From an uncultured Rhizobiaceae group bacterium (GTDB lineage Bacteria; Pseudomonadota; Alphaproteobacteria; Rhizobiales; Rhizobiaceae), in the NCBI GenBank assembly GCA_938044775.1, contig CALIOE010000019.1, positions 18,317 to 82,316 of the forward strand: a DNA stretch of 64,000 nt, written 5' to 3'. Below are positions 46,333 to 56,117 of this stretch, piece by piece. The first letter of the stretch is position 1, and every line of letters begins with the position of its first letter. The position numbers were made by a program, and so were the translations under genes. The notes under the pieces were generated by a model. The model was given only the letters and a program-made list of their open reading frames with translations, made no database searches and was not told the origin of the DNA.

Positions 46333-47538
46333 ATGTTCAGACAGTTCTCCGCAGCCGCACTCTTTGCAGCAATGATGACCCCCGCTCTCGCAGCAGATGC
46401 CCAATTGGGGCCGCGTCCGTTTTATCTCGTGGAAGACATGGACGACGGACCTCTGAAAGAAAAACTGCAGTCCTGCACCGCGGGGCCCTTTACCAAAAGC
46501 AATTGGTCGATCGGCCACCGCGGGGCGGCCCTGCAGTTCCCCGAACATACCAGGGAATCCTATGCCGCTGCGGTCCGTATGGGTGCGGGCATCATCGAAT
46601 GCGATGTGACCTTCACCAAAGACAAGGAACTCGTCTGTCGCCATGCGCAGAACGATCTCCACACGACAACCAACATACTGACATCGCCCTTAGCCGACAG
46701 GTGTACAGCAGGTTTCAAGCCGGCCGACAGCGGCCAGGATGCGGCGGCGGAGTGTCGGACATCTGATCTGACGCTTGCCGAATTCAGGACCCTGAGCGGC
46801 AAAATGGACGCCGGAAACAAGAAGGCGACTGACGTCGCGACGTATATGGATTCAACCGCCGGTTGGCGCACCGACCTCTATGCGGCCAAGGGCACGCTGA
46901 TGACCCATGCCGAGTCGATTGAACTGATCAAATCGCTGGGCGGGAAATTTACACCGGAGCTAAAGTCACCATCCGTCGAAATGCCCTTCGACGGCTTCAG
47001 CCAGACCGACTTCGCGCAAAAGATGATCGATGAATACAAGGCAGCCGGCGTGTCTGCGGAAGATGTGTGGGCTCAATCATTTAACCTTGATGATGTGCTT
47101 TACTGGATCGAGAAGGAGCCCGAATTCGGGAAGCAGGCGGTCTATCTGGACAACAGCTACAGCATTGACGGCTGGTCTCCCATGGATTCGGAAAGCTGGC
47201 CTCACCAGATGGACGAATTGAAGAACATGGGCGTCAACTACATTGCACCGCCGATGTGGGTGCTGGTCACCACCAGGGATGGCAAGATTGTGCCATCGCT
47301 CTATGCGCAAAAAGCCAAAGCAGCCGGGCTCCGGATTATCACATGGACTGCAGAGCGTTCCGGCCTGTTGAAGGGCGGCGGCGGCTGGTATTACCAGTCG
47401 GTCGATGATCTGACCAACAACGATGGCGACGTGTTCAACCTGATGAACGTGTTGCACGAACAGGTTGGAATTGTGGGACTTTTCTCCGACTGGCCGGCAA
47501 CAACCACGTATTACGCCAATTGCATGGGCTTGAAATAA
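46333..47538 (+). CDS. Secreted glycerophosphodiester phosphodiesterase-family protein
   Basis: 401 residues. The signal peptide ([21 protein letters not shown]) fixes ATG 46333 as start; an upstream frame to 46279 would bury it. The GDPD catalytic elements are present: [14 protein letters not shown] (His), [11 protein letters not shown] (Glu/Asp metal ligands) and [13 protein letters not shown] (second His). It likely hydrolyses glycerophosphodiesters from phospholipids in the periplasm, releasing glycerol 3-phosphate. The 401-residue length and insert regions resemble the larger periplasmic type. Confidence 0.87.
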   Translation: MFRQFSAAALFAAMMTPALAADAQLGPRPFYLVEDMDDGPLKEKLQSCTAGPFTKSNWSIGHRGAALQFPEHTRESYAAAVRMGAGIIECDVTFTKDKELVCRHAQNDLHTTTNILTSPLADRCTAGFKPADSGQDAAAECRTSDLTLAEFRTLSGKMDAGNKKATDVATYMDSTAGWRTDLYAAKGTLMTHAESIELIKSLGGKFTPELKSPSVEMPFDGFSQTDFAQKMIDEYKAAGVSAEDVWAQSFNLDDVLYWIEKEPEFGKQAVYLDNSYSIDGWSPMDSESWPHQMDELKNMGVNYIAPPMWVLVTTRDGKIVPSLYAQKAKAAGLRIITWTAERSGLLKGGGGWYYQSVDDLTNNDGDVFNLMNVLHEQVGIVGLFSDWPATTTYYANCMGLK

Positions 47539-47593
47539 TCCGCAAGACCGACGCTCCACAAGGGCTCAAACGTGCTTTTCAACGCCCCGCTGC

Positions 47594-48511
47594 TTAGCCC
47601 GTTTCCGCCACTCTTACTCCCGGATCGACCGACTTATTGCGCTCATTGCGCAGCAAGGACCAAGCGTAGAGTGCGAGAGCTGTCCAGATCAGACCAAACG
47701 CGGCGTATTTCCAGGTCGATACGGGCTCGCTGAAGATGAAAATGGCGCACAGAAAGATCAGTGTCGGTGCGATGTATTGCATGATTCCGATTGTCGCCAG
47801 ACGCAGGGCCTTGGCGCCAAAGGCATAAAGAATGAGAGGAAAGGCTGTTGCCGGCCCGCAACCGACCAGCCACCAGAAATCCTCACTTCCCCACACCAGA
47901 TGGCTCTGCCCTTGCGAGGAAAGCCACAGGACATAAGCCAGCGCAAAGGGGGCAAGCAGTGTCACTTCAAGCAAAAACCCCTGCGTCGGGCCGATCGGCA
48001 CCGTCTTTCGAAGATAGCCATAGGTCGCGAATGAAAACGCCAACACCAGAGCAATCCATGGAAACGAGCCTCCCAGAACGGTCAGCAACAGGACCGCTAT
48101 CGCCGCAACGGCGACAGCAATCCATTGCAGTTTTTCCAACCGCTCCTTCAGCAAGACATAGCCGAGCAAGATTGTGATGAAGGGATTGATGTAATAGCCC
48201 AGCGCCGCTTCGCTGGCGATATTTTCGGCCACCGCCCAGACATAGAGGCCCCAGTTCAGGGTGATGACAAACGCCGTAATTGCCATCATTCCAAGCAGGC
48301 GTGGGTTACGCAAAGCTGCGAAAAAATCACTCGTCCGGCGAAGCATGAACAGAATGATAAAAGCCACCGGCACCGACCACAGAATCCGGTGCGCCACGAT
48401 CTCAGTCGCAGGCATGTGATCCATTGCCTTCATGTAAAGTGGCAACGCTCCCCACAAAAGATAAGCCGACAAGGCGTAGAGAAAACCTGTGCGGGGAGAG
48501 CTTGCGTCCAT
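47594..48511 (-). CDS. rarD: RarD/EamA-family transporter
   Basis: 305 residues, ten membrane helices. The start GFLYALSAYLLWGALPLYMKAM and the segment LGYYINPFITILLGYVLLKERL are characteristic of RarD. The name comes from E. coli, where a chloramphenicol-related phenotype was reported; the natural substrate is unknown. ATG 48511 overlaps the cimA stop by one base (TGATG), placing it last in the cysS-GFA-cimA-rarD unit. Confidence 0.88.
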   Translation of the reverse strand: MDASSPRTGFLYALSAYLLWGALPLYMKAMDHMPATEIVAHRILWSVPVAFIILFMLRRTSDFFAALRNPRLLGMMAITAFVITLNWGLYVWAVAENIASEAALGYYINPFITILLGYVLLKERLEKLQWIAVAVAAIAVLLLTVLGGSFPWIALVLAFSFATYGYLRKTVPIGPTQGFLLEVTLLAPFALAYVLWLSSQGQSHLVWGSEDFWWLVGCGPATAFPLILYAFGAKALRLATIGIMQYIAPTLIFLCAIFIFSEPVSTWKYAAFGLIWTALALYAWSLLRNERNKSVDPGVRVAETG

Positions 48512-50106
48512 CAAGTCTCCTGTCCGACCTTGATGAGCCGGTAGTTCAGGCTGTCGATCAGGGCCTGAAACGATGCGTCGATGATGTTGTGGCTAACGCC
48601 CACAGTCCACCATCGCTCTCCGGTCTCGTCGGTGCTTTCGATCAATACCCGGGTGATGGCCTCCGTGCCGCCGTTTAGAATACGCACTTTGAAGTCTACC
48701 AATTCAAGACTGTCGATTTCGGCCTGATATTTGCCAAGATCCTTGCGCAGAGCCCGGTCCAACGCGTTTACCGGACCATTACCCTCGGCCACTGACATGA
48801 AAGTTTCTCCGTCGACATCGAGCTTTACCACGGCTTCAGACATGGTGATCAGGTCGCCAACGGCGTTGAACCGACGTTCGACCGTGGTCCGAAAACTCTC
48901 GACAGTGAAAAAAACCGGCACCGCGCCGAGCGTACGACGGGCCAGAAGTTCGAAGCTCGCCTCTGCGGCTTCATAGGCATAGCCCTGTGCCTCCCGGTCC
49001 TTGACGATCGATATCAGCGTGTCGAGACGCGGGTCAGTCTTTGACACCTCAATGCCGCGACGCGAAAGCTGATCGAGGAAGTTGGACTTGCCGCCCTGGT
49101 CCGAGACCATAAGATTGCGGGCGTTGCCCACTCTTTCCGGCTCCACATGCTCGTAGGTCGACGGGTCCTTGATCAGGGCCGAGGCGTGAATACCCGCCTT
49201 TGTGGCAAAGGCTGATGACCCGGCATAGGGCGTCTGGCTGTAAGGCGCACGGTTGAGCAATTCATCAAAAGTGCGCGACAGCCTCGTAATGGTTTTGAGT
49301 TTGTCAGCCGTGATACCTGTGTCAAAACGCTCTGCATAATGCGGCTTGAGTGCCAGGGTGGGAATCAGGCTGATAAGGTTGGCGTTGCCGCAGCGCTCGC
49401 CGATGCCATTGATCGTACCCTGTACCTGGCGCGCCCCGCCTTCGATGGCGGCAAGTGAATTGGCGACCGCCTGATCGGTATCGTTGTGCGTGTGAATGCC
49501 GACATGATCACCAGGAACAACAGCGCAGACGGCTTCGACAATTTTACGGATTTCATCGGGCTGCGAACCGCCATTGGTGTCGCACAGGACGACCCAGCGC
49601 GCGCCGGCATCATAGGCCGCCTTGGCACAGGCCAGCGCGTAGCCGGGGTTGGCCTTGTAACCATCGAAGAAATGCTCGCAGTCGAGCAGCGCTTCCTTGC
49701 CGGACGCGATGGCCGCCTCGACAGATTGCGTGATCGAGTCGAGGTTCTCTTCGTTGGTGCAACCGAGTGCTACCTTGACGTGCAGATCCCAGGCCTTCGC
49801 CACGTAGCAAATGGCGGAGGCGGAAGAAGCCATCAGCGCCGCGATGCCCGGATCGTTGGACACTGAAACTCCGGCCCGCTTGGTCATTCCGAAAGCCGTG
49901 AATGTGGCGTTTTTTGTGCGTGGTTTCTCAAAGAAAGCCGTGTCAGTCGGGTTGGCACCTGGATAGCCTCCCTCGATGTAGTCGATGCCGAACTCGTCGA
50001 GCATGGAGGAGATGGCGATTTTGTCCTCGACCGAGAAATCTACGCCCGGCGTCTGGGCGCCATCGCGTAACGTGGTGTCGAAGAGCGTGATGCGTTGTTT
50101 GGTCAT
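48511..50106 (-). CDS. cimA: Citramalate synthase
   Basis: 531 residues. It condenses pyruvate and acetyl-CoA to (R)-citramalate, giving a threonine-independent route to 2-oxobutyrate and isoleucine. The HMGL-like TIM barrel begins LFDTTLRDGAQTPGVDF; the metal-binding HIHTHNDTDQAVANS-type segment (VGIHTHNDT) and the LeuA dimerisation domain at the C-terminus (from about residue 395) are present. The VDFS substitution after the catalytic block distinguishes it from 2-isopropylmalate synthase. ATG 50106 overlaps the GFA stop (ATGA). Confidence 0.92.
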   Translation of the reverse strand: MTKQRITLFDTTLRDGAQTPGVDFSVEDKIAISSMLDEFGIDYIEGGYPGANPTDTAFFEKPRTKNATFTAFGMTKRAGVSVSNDPGIAALMASSASAICYVAKAWDLHVKVALGCTNEENLDSITQSVEAAIASGKEALLDCEHFFDGYKANPGYALACAKAAYDAGARWVVLCDTNGGSQPDEIRKIVEAVCAVVPGDHVGIHTHNDTDQAVANSLAAIEGGARQVQGTINGIGERCGNANLISLIPTLALKPHYAERFDTGITADKLKTITRLSRTFDELLNRAPYSQTPYAGSSAFATKAGIHASALIKDPSTYEHVEPERVGNARNLMVSDQGGKSNFLDQLSRRGIEVSKTDPRLDTLISIVKDREAQGYAYEAAEASFELLARRTLGAVPVFFTVESFRTTVERRFNAVGDLITMSEAVVKLDVDGETFMSVAEGNGPVNALDRALRKDLGKYQAEIDSLELVDFKVRILNGGTEAITRVLIESTDETGERWWTVGVSHNIIDASFQALIDSLNYRLIKVGQET

Positions 50107-50558
50107 GCTGTGCCCTCCGGCGGCCATGTTTTTGTATCGTGGTCAGGGTGCTGATGGGATTTAAGCGTATCCATGAAGGTGCGCTCCGCATCCGAATTCT
50201 GGCGGAACGGTAGCTTGTGGAGCTTGTCCACAAAGCTGAGCTTGTCGGACTCGTTGACCTGAACAACGGGTGCGGCAAGTGCCGGATTGTCCAGCGTGGC
50301 GATCGCTATTTCGACCTCTCCGCCCCAGTCATAGGTCATGGGCGTCCCGCAGTCGCCACAAAATCCGCGGGTGACTTTGCTGGAACTTTCAAAATATTTT
50401 GGCTCTCCGCGTGTCCATTGCAGGCTGTGAGCAGTAACGAGTGGCGCGTAGAAGCTGCCAAACGCCTTCTGACACATACGACAATGGCAAATCGACGCTC
50501 CGCCAAGACTGTCGACCCGATAGCGAACCGCTCCACACTGACAACCGCCCGAATTCAT
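50103..50558 (-). CDS. GFA family zinc protein
   Basis: 151 residues. Zinc ligands are in [21 protein letters not shown] and FCGDCGTPM, the pattern of the Gfa fold. The family was named for glutathione-dependent formaldehyde activation, but most members have no proven activity and may act as glutathione or thiol-adduct binding proteins. It overlaps cysS and cimA by four bases on each side, so translation is coupled through the operon. Confidence 0.88.
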   Translation of the reverse strand: MNSGGCQCGAVRYRVDSLGGASICHCRMCQKAFGSFYAPLVTAHSLQWTRGEPKYFESSSKVTRGFCGDCGTPMTYDWGGEVEIAIATLDNPALAAPVVQVNESDKLSFVDKLHKLPFRQNSDAERTFMDTLKSHQHPDHDTKTWPPEGTA

Positions 50559-51952
50559 CGCTTCACCTCCCAGGTTGTGATACGCTCGCCGGTATCAGAA
50601 TCTTTTGAATCCTTTAGCTGAATTCCCTGAGCCAGCAGTTCATCGCGAATGCGGTCCGCCTCGGCCCAGTTTTGTTCGGCAATAAATGCCAGTCGTTGCG
50701 TTATCCGTTCTCCCGGGTCAAACGACGCCACTGCCGCAGACATATCGAAACCCAAAAATGCGAGCGTCGCGGAAAAGTCCTCTGGGCGATGGTCGTCATC
50801 GTTCAGCACGGTAAAAAGTGAAGCTGTATCAAGGTCATCCGACAGAGCGCTCATCGCTTGATTCAAAGGTGCCCCACCCGTTTTTCCATCACCGCGCCGG
50901 TGCCATTTGGCCAACACATTCTCCGCCTCCTCCAGCCGCCGCACGCTGAAGTCGATCGGCTCGCGGTAGTGGGTCATCAGCATGGCCAGTCGCACGACCT
51001 CGCCGGGCCAATTGCGACCTCCGACTTTGCCGGTTTCCAGCACCTCGTGAACGGTATGAAAATTGCCCAGGCTCTTGGACATTTTTTGCCCTTCCACCTG
51101 CAGAAAGCCGTTATGCATCCAAAAATTTGCCATCCTGTCGGTACCGTGACAGCAGCGCGACTGGGCCAGTTCATTTTCGTGATGCGGGAATATCAAGTCC
51201 AGTCCACCGCCGTGGATGTCAAAGGTCTGGCCGAGATAGGCTTCTGCCATGGCTGAGCATTCAATGTGCCAACCAGGGCGGCCATGGATGATCTCGCCAT
51301 TGAAAGTGCCGTCCCAGCCCGGCTCTGCATCGCTGCTTTCTTTCCACAGAACAAAATCGCCCGGGTTTTCCTTGTGGCCTTCTACAGCGACGCGGGCACC
51401 AGCCTGCTGATCTTCCAACTTTCGGTTGGAAAGTTGCCCATAGTGATCCATGGAATTGACCCGAAACAAAACCTCCCGGCCCTGATCACCGCTCGCCAGG
51501 TATGCATTACCCTTGTCGAGCAGTGTCTGAATCATGCTCACCATGTCCGGCTTGCCGTCGTCGCGTGGCAACACGAAATCGGTCGCTCGCGGCTGATGGC
51601 TGGGCTCCAGGCAACCCAGCGCCTTCATGTCTTTGTGAAACTGCCCAGCAGTTTTCTCGGTTACCTGGCGAATGGCGTCGTTCAGCGGCAAATGCGGAAA
51701 ATCGCGAACTGCACGGGCATTTATCTTGTCGTCAACATCAGTGATGTTTCGTGCATATGTGACACTGTTTTCGCCGTACAGATGTCGCAGCAATCGAAAC
51801 AACACATCAAAGACGACAACGGGACGGGCATTACCGATATGCGCATAGTCGTAAACCGTTGGACCGCAGACATACATGCGCACGTCCTCGGCATCGATCG
51901 GCTTGAACGCCTCCTTGCTGCGGGTCAGAGTATTGTAGAGCTTCAGTTCCAT
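50555..51952 (-). CDS. cysS: Cysteinyl-tRNA synthetase
   Basis: 465 residues, class I. It charges tRNA-Cys. The HIGH-type motif is in [13 protein letters not shown], the zinc/cysteine-binding Cys in VCGPTVYDY, the [15 protein letters not shown] block is intact, and the KMSKS motif is in [11 protein letters not shown]. It is the first gene of cysS-GFA-cimA-rarD. The 406-base upstream region does not show a T-box. Confidence 0.97.
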   Translation of the reverse strand: MELKLYNTLTRSKEAFKPIDAEDVRMYVCGPTVYDYAHIGNARPVVVFDVLFRLLRHLYGENSVTYARNITDVDDKINARAVRDFPHLPLNDAIRQVTEKTAGQFHKDMKALGCLEPSHQPRATDFVLPRDDGKPDMVSMIQTLLDKGNAYLASGDQGREVLFRVNSMDHYGQLSNRKLEDQQAGARVAVEGHKENPGDFVLWKESSDAEPGWDGTFNGEIIHGRPGWHIECSAMAEAYLGQTFDIHGGGLDLIFPHHENELAQSRCCHGTDRMANFWMHNGFLQVEGQKMSKSLGNFHTVHEVLETGKVGGRNWPGEVVRLAMLMTHYREPIDFSVRRLEEAENVLAKWHRRGDGKTGGAPLNQAMSALSDDLDTASLFTVLNDDDHRPEDFSATLAFLGFDMSAAVASFDPGERITQRLAFIAEQNWAEADRIRDELLAQGIQLKDSKDSDTGERITTWEVKR

Positions 51953-52358
51953 GACTCGACATCCGATTGCACCATCAGGCGCAGTTGTCCTGGCTGGCCA
52001 GGGCGTTCGTTACAAGCGGATGAAGGTCAAGAACGGCCAGGCCAGCGGTTTCGCTAGCTAATAATTGACGTACAAATACAAATCGCAGGTTGCGATTTGG
52101 TGTGCACAGCAATTTTTGGTCCGTTTTCCATGAGTTTCTTTTGACGGTTCGCAGCCCTGCGGTCAACAGGCGAGAAAATATATGTCCCTACGTAAGACAT
52201 GTTGAACTGTTCCAAAATACGTGAAAGACTGCGTGCTTGGGCCGTGTGGCGGCTTAGCCGTAGCCCAAATGAACCTCGCCTTTGGACATACGCCCCATTT
52301 GTCCCTGGTTGAGGAAGGGCCCGTCTTCATCATTATTGGTGGAGGCGGGCTTTCGCGT
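51953..52358. other. 406-base intergenic region without a credible gene
   Basis: It separates the cysS start and the lysE stop, both on the minus strand, so it should carry the cysS promoter. It contains two small hairpins (CCTGG/CCAGG at 51989-52002 and the perfect repeat at 52079-52099). Short open frames on either strand have no coding character or ribosome site. I see no tRNA or terminator. Confidence 0.5.
52079..52099. repeat. Perfect 9-base inverted repeat upstream of cysS
   Basis: CAAATCGCA / TGCGATTTG with a three-base GGT centre, about 130 bases upstream of the cysS start. Symmetric and AT-containing, it could be a protein-binding site; no T-run follows on either strand. Confidence 0.5.
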
Positions 52359-52970
52359 TCAGGAGATGGTGCGGCTCCATAGAGACAGGGCAATTGCCGC
52401 CATTATCACAGCGATGAGACCGTCTAAGACACGCCATGCCAACGGCCGGGCAAACAGTGGCGCCAGCCAGCGCGCGCCATATCCCAGACCAAAAAACCAG
52501 GCGAAAGAAGCAACCACGGCACCCGTTGCAAATGCAACGCGACTACTGCCTGCATATTGTCCAGAAATACTGCCCAGCAAAACGACAGTGTCCAGATAGA
52601 CGTGCGGATTGAGAAAGGTGAACGCTAACAGCGTTGCAACCGCCTTTCGTAAGCTGCCCGCAGCTTCGCCGGCCGGCTTCAAGGCTTGTGGGACAAATGC
52701 CCGCTTCAACGCCAAAAGCGCATAGGTCGCCAGAAAAATGGCGCCGCCGGTTGTCACGTAAAACAGCAACTGCTTGTTGGCTTGAACCAGAGTGCCAATA
52801 CCTGCCACGCCGAGCACTATCAGAAATGCGTCGGCGGTGGCCGCCAGCAGGCAAAGAACAAAGACATGCTCTTGCAGCAAGCCCTGTCTGAGGAGGAAGG
52901 CGTTTTGGGCGCCGATGGCAACAATCAGTCCGCCGCCGAGCAAAAAACCTTCAATCGATGCAGACAACAT
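52359..52970 (-). CDS. LysE/ArgO family amino-acid exporter
   Basis: 203 residues with six membrane helices. The N-terminus FLLGGGLIVAIGAQNAFLLRQGL and TFLNPHVYLDTVVLLGSI are family hallmarks. It exports basic amino acids (lysine or arginine) by homology. The usual LysG/ArgP-type regulator is not beside it. It is preceded by a 151-base gap to yedK on the same strand. Confidence 0.9.
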   Translation of the reverse strand: MLSASIEGFLLGGGLIVAIGAQNAFLLRQGLLQEHVFVLCLLAATADAFLIVLGVAGIGTLVQANKQLLFYVTTGGAIFLATYALLALKRAFVPQALKPAGEAAGSLRKAVATLLAFTFLNPHVYLDTVVLLGSISGQYAGSSRVAFATGAVVASFAWFFGLGYGARWLAPLFARPLAWRVLDGLIAVIMAAIALSLWSRTIS

Positions 52971-53121
52971 GGGAAACCGGGTAAACTGAAACAGTGCTCA
53001 CAACCATGAAGCGTCTATCAGCAAAGGCTGGACAGGTCATTAGCAGAATTGTTCGGTGACCGTCGACGGCATGGCACATCTGAGCCGACGCCCGGAAAGG
53101 TCGGCGAGACCATCAGCCGCC

Positions 53122-53853
53122 TCAAAACATGGACAATTGCTCTTCTTCATCCGGTTCCGCCGCCTCAACACGCGGTTCTACCCGCTGTTGAATGGAGGCA
53201 TCCGTATTGGCAACTTTGTTGACCTCATCTCCAATCGGGATGGCTTCAAAATAATCGTCATCGACGGGCGCCATCAGATCGAGAACGTCCCGCGGTTCCT
53301 GAGTTTTGCAGTCGAGCCAACGATCGATGTCCCGGGGATGGACAACCAGGGGCAGACGGTGATGGATCTCAGAAAAAGAGGAATTTGCGTCGGTCGTCAT
53401 GATGCATCCGGTGTCCACTTCGCTGCCATTGGCTCCCGACCAGGTCTCCATCAGAGCTCCAAAGGTAACAAACCCGCCATCTCTGGGACGAACCCAGTAG
53501 GCCTGACTTTTCCTGCCTTTGCCGAAACGCTTCCATTCGTAAAAACCGCTTGCCGGCACCAGTGCTCGTCGGTGGCGCATGGCCGATTTGAAGGACGGCT
53601 TTTCGATGGCTGTTTCGCAGCGGGCATTGATTATGAGGCTGAAATCCTTCGGGTCTTTAACCCAGGCGGGAACGAACCCCCAGCGCACCAACAGCCCCTC
53701 GCGCTCACCAAGTGTGTTGTTGATGATCATGGCCAGTGGTTGGGTCGGAGCGATGTTCAGACGTGGCGGCATGTCCCGCCAGACATTTCGTACGAGTCGG
53801 AACGGTTCGGGAAAATCACTAAAATCCGTATCAAGCGCCAGCCGACCGCACAT
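53122..53853 (-). CDS. yedK: SOS response-associated peptidase-fold protein YedK (HMCES family)
   Basis: 243 residues starting at MCGRLA. After Met removal the catalytic Cys forms a thiazolidine crosslink with abasic sites in single-stranded DNA, shielding them at replication forks. Other active-site residues are visible: the Asn of INARCET, the Glu of GFYEWKR and the His of EIHHRLP. A longer frame upstream to 53931 is rejected because the Cys must be residue 2. The C-terminal about 40 residues are acidic and non-conserved. The C-terminal QLSMF resembles a clamp-binding peptide. Confidence 0.93.
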   Translation of the reverse strand: MCGRLALDTDFSDFPEPFRLVRNVWRDMPPRLNIAPTQPLAMIINNTLGEREGLLVRWGFVPAWVKDPKDFSLIINARCETAIEKPSFKSAMRHRRALVPASGFYEWKRFGKGRKSQAYWVRPRDGGFVTFGALMETWSGANGSEVDTGCIMTTDANSSFSEIHHRLPLVVHPRDIDRWLDCKTQEPRDVLDLMAPVDDDYFEAIPIGDEVNKVANTDASIQQRVEPRVEAAEPDEEEQLSMF

Positions 53854-53900
53854 GATTTTTCCCTCTCGCACTTTCGCCAGTCTCGCCTGAAGGCTAAGCG

Positions 53901-54356
53901 GTGTCCATGTCTCAGCGAATTTATCCAACATCGCCGCTGCTTGGCGCCTGCACAGCCATATGGCGTGGTGACAAACTTCTGCTGGCTCGCCGCTCGGTTG
54001 CCCCCAATGAGGGCACCTGGGCGATGCCGGGCGGATTGGTCGAGGTAGGTGAAACGCTGGAACAGGCTGCCATCCGCGAAGTCCGCGAGGAGACCGCGTT
54101 GGTGATCGAAGACCCGGTCTTCAACCGGTTCGTGGAAATCATCATCCATGACAATTCTGCCCGCGTTGAACGCCACTATGTCCTGGCAATGTTTGTTGCT
54201 CGGTCTGCACGAGGCGTTGCGACGGCAGGAGACGATGCGGCAGCGGTCAGCTGGTTTTCGCTTGATGAACTGCCGGACCTCCCACTGACAGGCAGAACCG
54301 AGGAACTGAGCCGCGAGAGTTTCGCTCTGTTGGAGCGCATGGCAGGCGGCAATTAG
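53901..54356 (+). CDS. Nudix hydrolase
   Basis: 151 residues. The Nudix box is GLVEVGETLEQAAIREVREE (Gx5Ex7REUxEE), with the following Gly replaced by Ala. An N-terminal ARRSVAPNEGTWAMPGG strand is typical of the ADP-ribose pyrophosphatase-like group. The substrate cannot be read from this. GTG 53901 has AAGG at good spacing, and ATG 53907 is the alternative. Divergent from yedK with a 47-base gap. Confidence 0.88.
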   Translation: MSMSQRIYPTSPLLGACTAIWRGDKLLLARRSVAPNEGTWAMPGGLVEVGETLEQAAIREVREETALVIEDPVFNRFVEIIIHDNSARVERHYVLAMFVARSARGVATAGDDAAAVSWFSLDELPDLPLTGRTEELSRESFALLERMAGGN

Positions 54357-54440
54357 CCTCCGACAGAGCCAATTGGTGTCAAATCTTCACCGCAAGGCAC
54401 GCTACAATCCCTTCCCCTGAATGACCGCTTCGCCTATCTA

Positions 54441-54866
54441 ATGCCTATGAAACTCAAAAGCCTCGCCCTTGCCGCCAGTATTGCCATCGGCACGAATCCG
54501 GCTGCCGCTCAGGAGAACACTGAAGAACCCGCTGCGGAGCCGGCGCCAGTGGTGCGAGAGACGACGGCCCCTTATGATGAAAAGTTGCTGCGGCTTTCCG
54601 AAGTGCTGGGGTCCGTCCACTATCTGCGGACATTATGCAGGTCCGGAGAGGGAACGCGGTGGCGAGACACGATGAGCGCCATCATTGAGGCTGAAAGACC
54701 GACGCCCAATCGCAAGGCCCGCCTGATTGCGCGTTTCAACCGTGGCTATCGGGCGTTCAACCAGGTTTACAATACCTGCACCGAATCCGCCGTTCTTGCC
54801 GGCGAACGTTACACCAAAGAGGGTCAGACCCTCAGCACACAGATTACCACCCGGTATGGTCGCTAA
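54441..54866 (+). CDS. TIGR02301 family periplasmic protein
   Basis: 141 residues. A signal peptide (LKSLALAASIAIGTNPAAAQ) and a short Pro/Glu-rich linker precede the conserved helical domain (LLRLSEVLGSVHYLRTLC, then FNRGYRAFNQVYNTCTESA). The two Cys residues (about 67 and 114) could form a disulfide. The family is common in rhizobia and has no known role. Confidence 0.75.
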   Translation: MPMKLKSLALAASIAIGTNPAAAQENTEEPAAEPAPVVRETTAPYDEKLLRLSEVLGSVHYLRTLCRSGEGTRWRDTMSAIIEAERPTPNRKARLIARFNRGYRAFNQVYNTCTESAVLAGERYTKEGQTLSTQITTRYGR

Positions 54867-54982
54867 GAATCGCAGCCGATTAACCTTTTGGAAAGCCGGT
54901 GCTGGATTTAGAAGTGAACTGACGTTACTTTGTTAACAAATTCAGCAAGGGCGTGGGGTCCTTGCGCGGACGAGCACCAAAA

Positions 54983-55243
54983 ATGTTACAAGAATCAAAT
55001 GAGAATCTGGACGCCTTGATCCTTGAGGAGAAGAAGCGGGTCGCGCTCGAAATCTTCCAGGAAGCCTGGAATGTTGCCATCCAGGAAGGCATTGAAGCGC
55101 CAATTCTGGCAGAAATCGCCATGTTTAACGCCCTGACTCAGTTGGGGCAGGCTGAAGGCGATGAAAGCGTGGCTGATCTTGTTGCAGCGCTCCCCAGCCG
55201 TCAGGAAAGCGGGCACTTTGTGCTCAATCGCTCGTTGCAATAG
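54983..55243 (+). CDS. Conserved hypothetical protein, all-helical (86 aa)
   Basis: 86 residues. It starts MLQESNENLDALILEEKKRV and continues as predicted helices (ALEIFQEAWNVAIQEGIEA, then EIAMFNALTQLGQAEGDES). It has no signal peptide and no known domain. Similar short helical proteins are found in rhizobia, as I recall, but without function. ATG 54983 is chosen over a GTG at 54953. The stop codon lies within the first copy of a 20-base tandem duplication. Confidence 0.6.
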   Translation: MLQESNENLDALILEEKKRVALEIFQEAWNVAIQEGIEAPILAEIAMFNALTQLGQAEGDESVADLVAALPSRQESGHFVLNRSLQ

Positions 55244-55271
55244 ACTGGTAGTCGTTGCAATAGACTGAGCT
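55232..55271 (+). repeat. Tandem 20-base duplication over a stop codon
   Basis: The 16 bases TCGTTGCAATAGACTG occur at 55232-55247 and again at 55252-55267 (period 20). The first copy supplies the last codons and TAG stop of the upstream gene; the second is untranslated. Confidence 0.85.
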
Positions 55272-55317
55272 ATGGATCGGGATCGATCGCGATCCCTGCG
55301 CAATCGGGGTTTCACAC

Positions 55318-56070
55318 GTGATCTTCAAAAAGGGACAGACCTTTTGTTTCGCCGTCGCCATGGCTTGCCTTGTGTCGCCGGTTTCTTTTGCCGCCACTGA
55401 AGTCCCCACAGAGAAAGTTCTGACCCCGGAAGAGGACGCCACGGAAGCCAAACAACCCAAGGCCGACATTCACGAGGAAGAAGAACCCTCGGGTATCCCC
55501 ACAGAAGAAATTCCCCGGATCGATGAGGATCCCACCGTTCAACCGGCAACCGAACCTGATGATGGTGAACCTGCGGAGAAAACACGCGAAGCCACCTCGC
55601 CTCCCCCACCGGTTCAAAGGGACGTTTCCAAGCTGCCGCCACCCGTTCGCAGAATGCATGAACTGCTGCTCACGACTGCCCGCAGCGGCAACATTGAAAA
55701 ACTTCGTGATCTGATCGGTTTTGGTGAAACAGCGACCACGCTTTCCATAGGCGGTCTCGAGGGCGACCCGATCGCCTTTCTTAAGGAGGCTTCCGGCGAT
55801 GCGGAAGGATTCGAAATCCTCGCGATCCTCACTGAGGTTCTTGAGACGGGTTTCGTACATCTGGATGCGGGAACCGACGAAGAACTCTATGTCTGGCCAT
55901 ACTTCATTGCCTGGTCGATCGACCAGCTGACACCTGAAATGAAGGTGGAACTGTACAGCGTCCTGACGGCAGGTGACGTGGAGGATTCGCAGAATTTTGG
56001 CGGCTACATCTTCTATCGGGTCGGCATCAAACCGGACGGTACATGGAGTTTCTTCGTCGCAGGCGATTGA
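55318..56070 (+). CDS. Secreted protein of unknown function with an acidic/proline linker
   Basis: 250 residues. A signal peptide (TFCFAVAMACLVSPVSFAA) is followed by a Glu/Pro/Thr-rich disordered region (about 27-105, ending in a SPPPP run) and a folded C-terminal domain (about 106-250). That domain begins LPPPVRRMHELLLTTARSGNIEKLRDLIG and ends YIFYRVGIKPDGTWSFFVAGD. No family can be named. The start is GTG 55318. It could be a cell-surface or periplasmic protein; there is no lipobox. Confidence 0.7.
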   Translation: MIFKKGQTFCFAVAMACLVSPVSFAATEVPTEKVLTPEEDATEAKQPKADIHEEEEPSGIPTEEIPRIDEDPTVQPATEPDDGEPAEKTREATSPPPPVQRDVSKLPPPVRRMHELLLTTARSGNIEKLRDLIGFGETATTLSIGGLEGDPIAFLKEASGDAEGFEILAILTEVLETGFVHLDAGTDEELYVWPYFIAWSIDQLTPEMKVELYSVLTAGDVEDSQNFGGYIFYRVGIKPDGTWSFFVAGD

Positions 56071-56117
56071 TCGATTAAACCCAAAAAGTTGTCAAAAATG
56101 ACCGAACGGCGCAGCAA

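Noticed and set aside
51953..52358. T-box or amino-acid riboswitch for cysS
   Set aside because: No T-box sequence, specifier stem or antiterminator is visible, and these are rare in alphaproteobacteria.
52300..52358. Terminator after lysE (GCCCG / CGGGC)
   Set aside because: Five-base stem with a loop over 20 bases and no T-run.
54881..54940. TTAAC-type half-sites suggesting CtrA binding (also near 32938 and 10228)
   Set aside because: No pair has the TTAA-N7-TTAA spacing; isolated half-sites are expected by chance.
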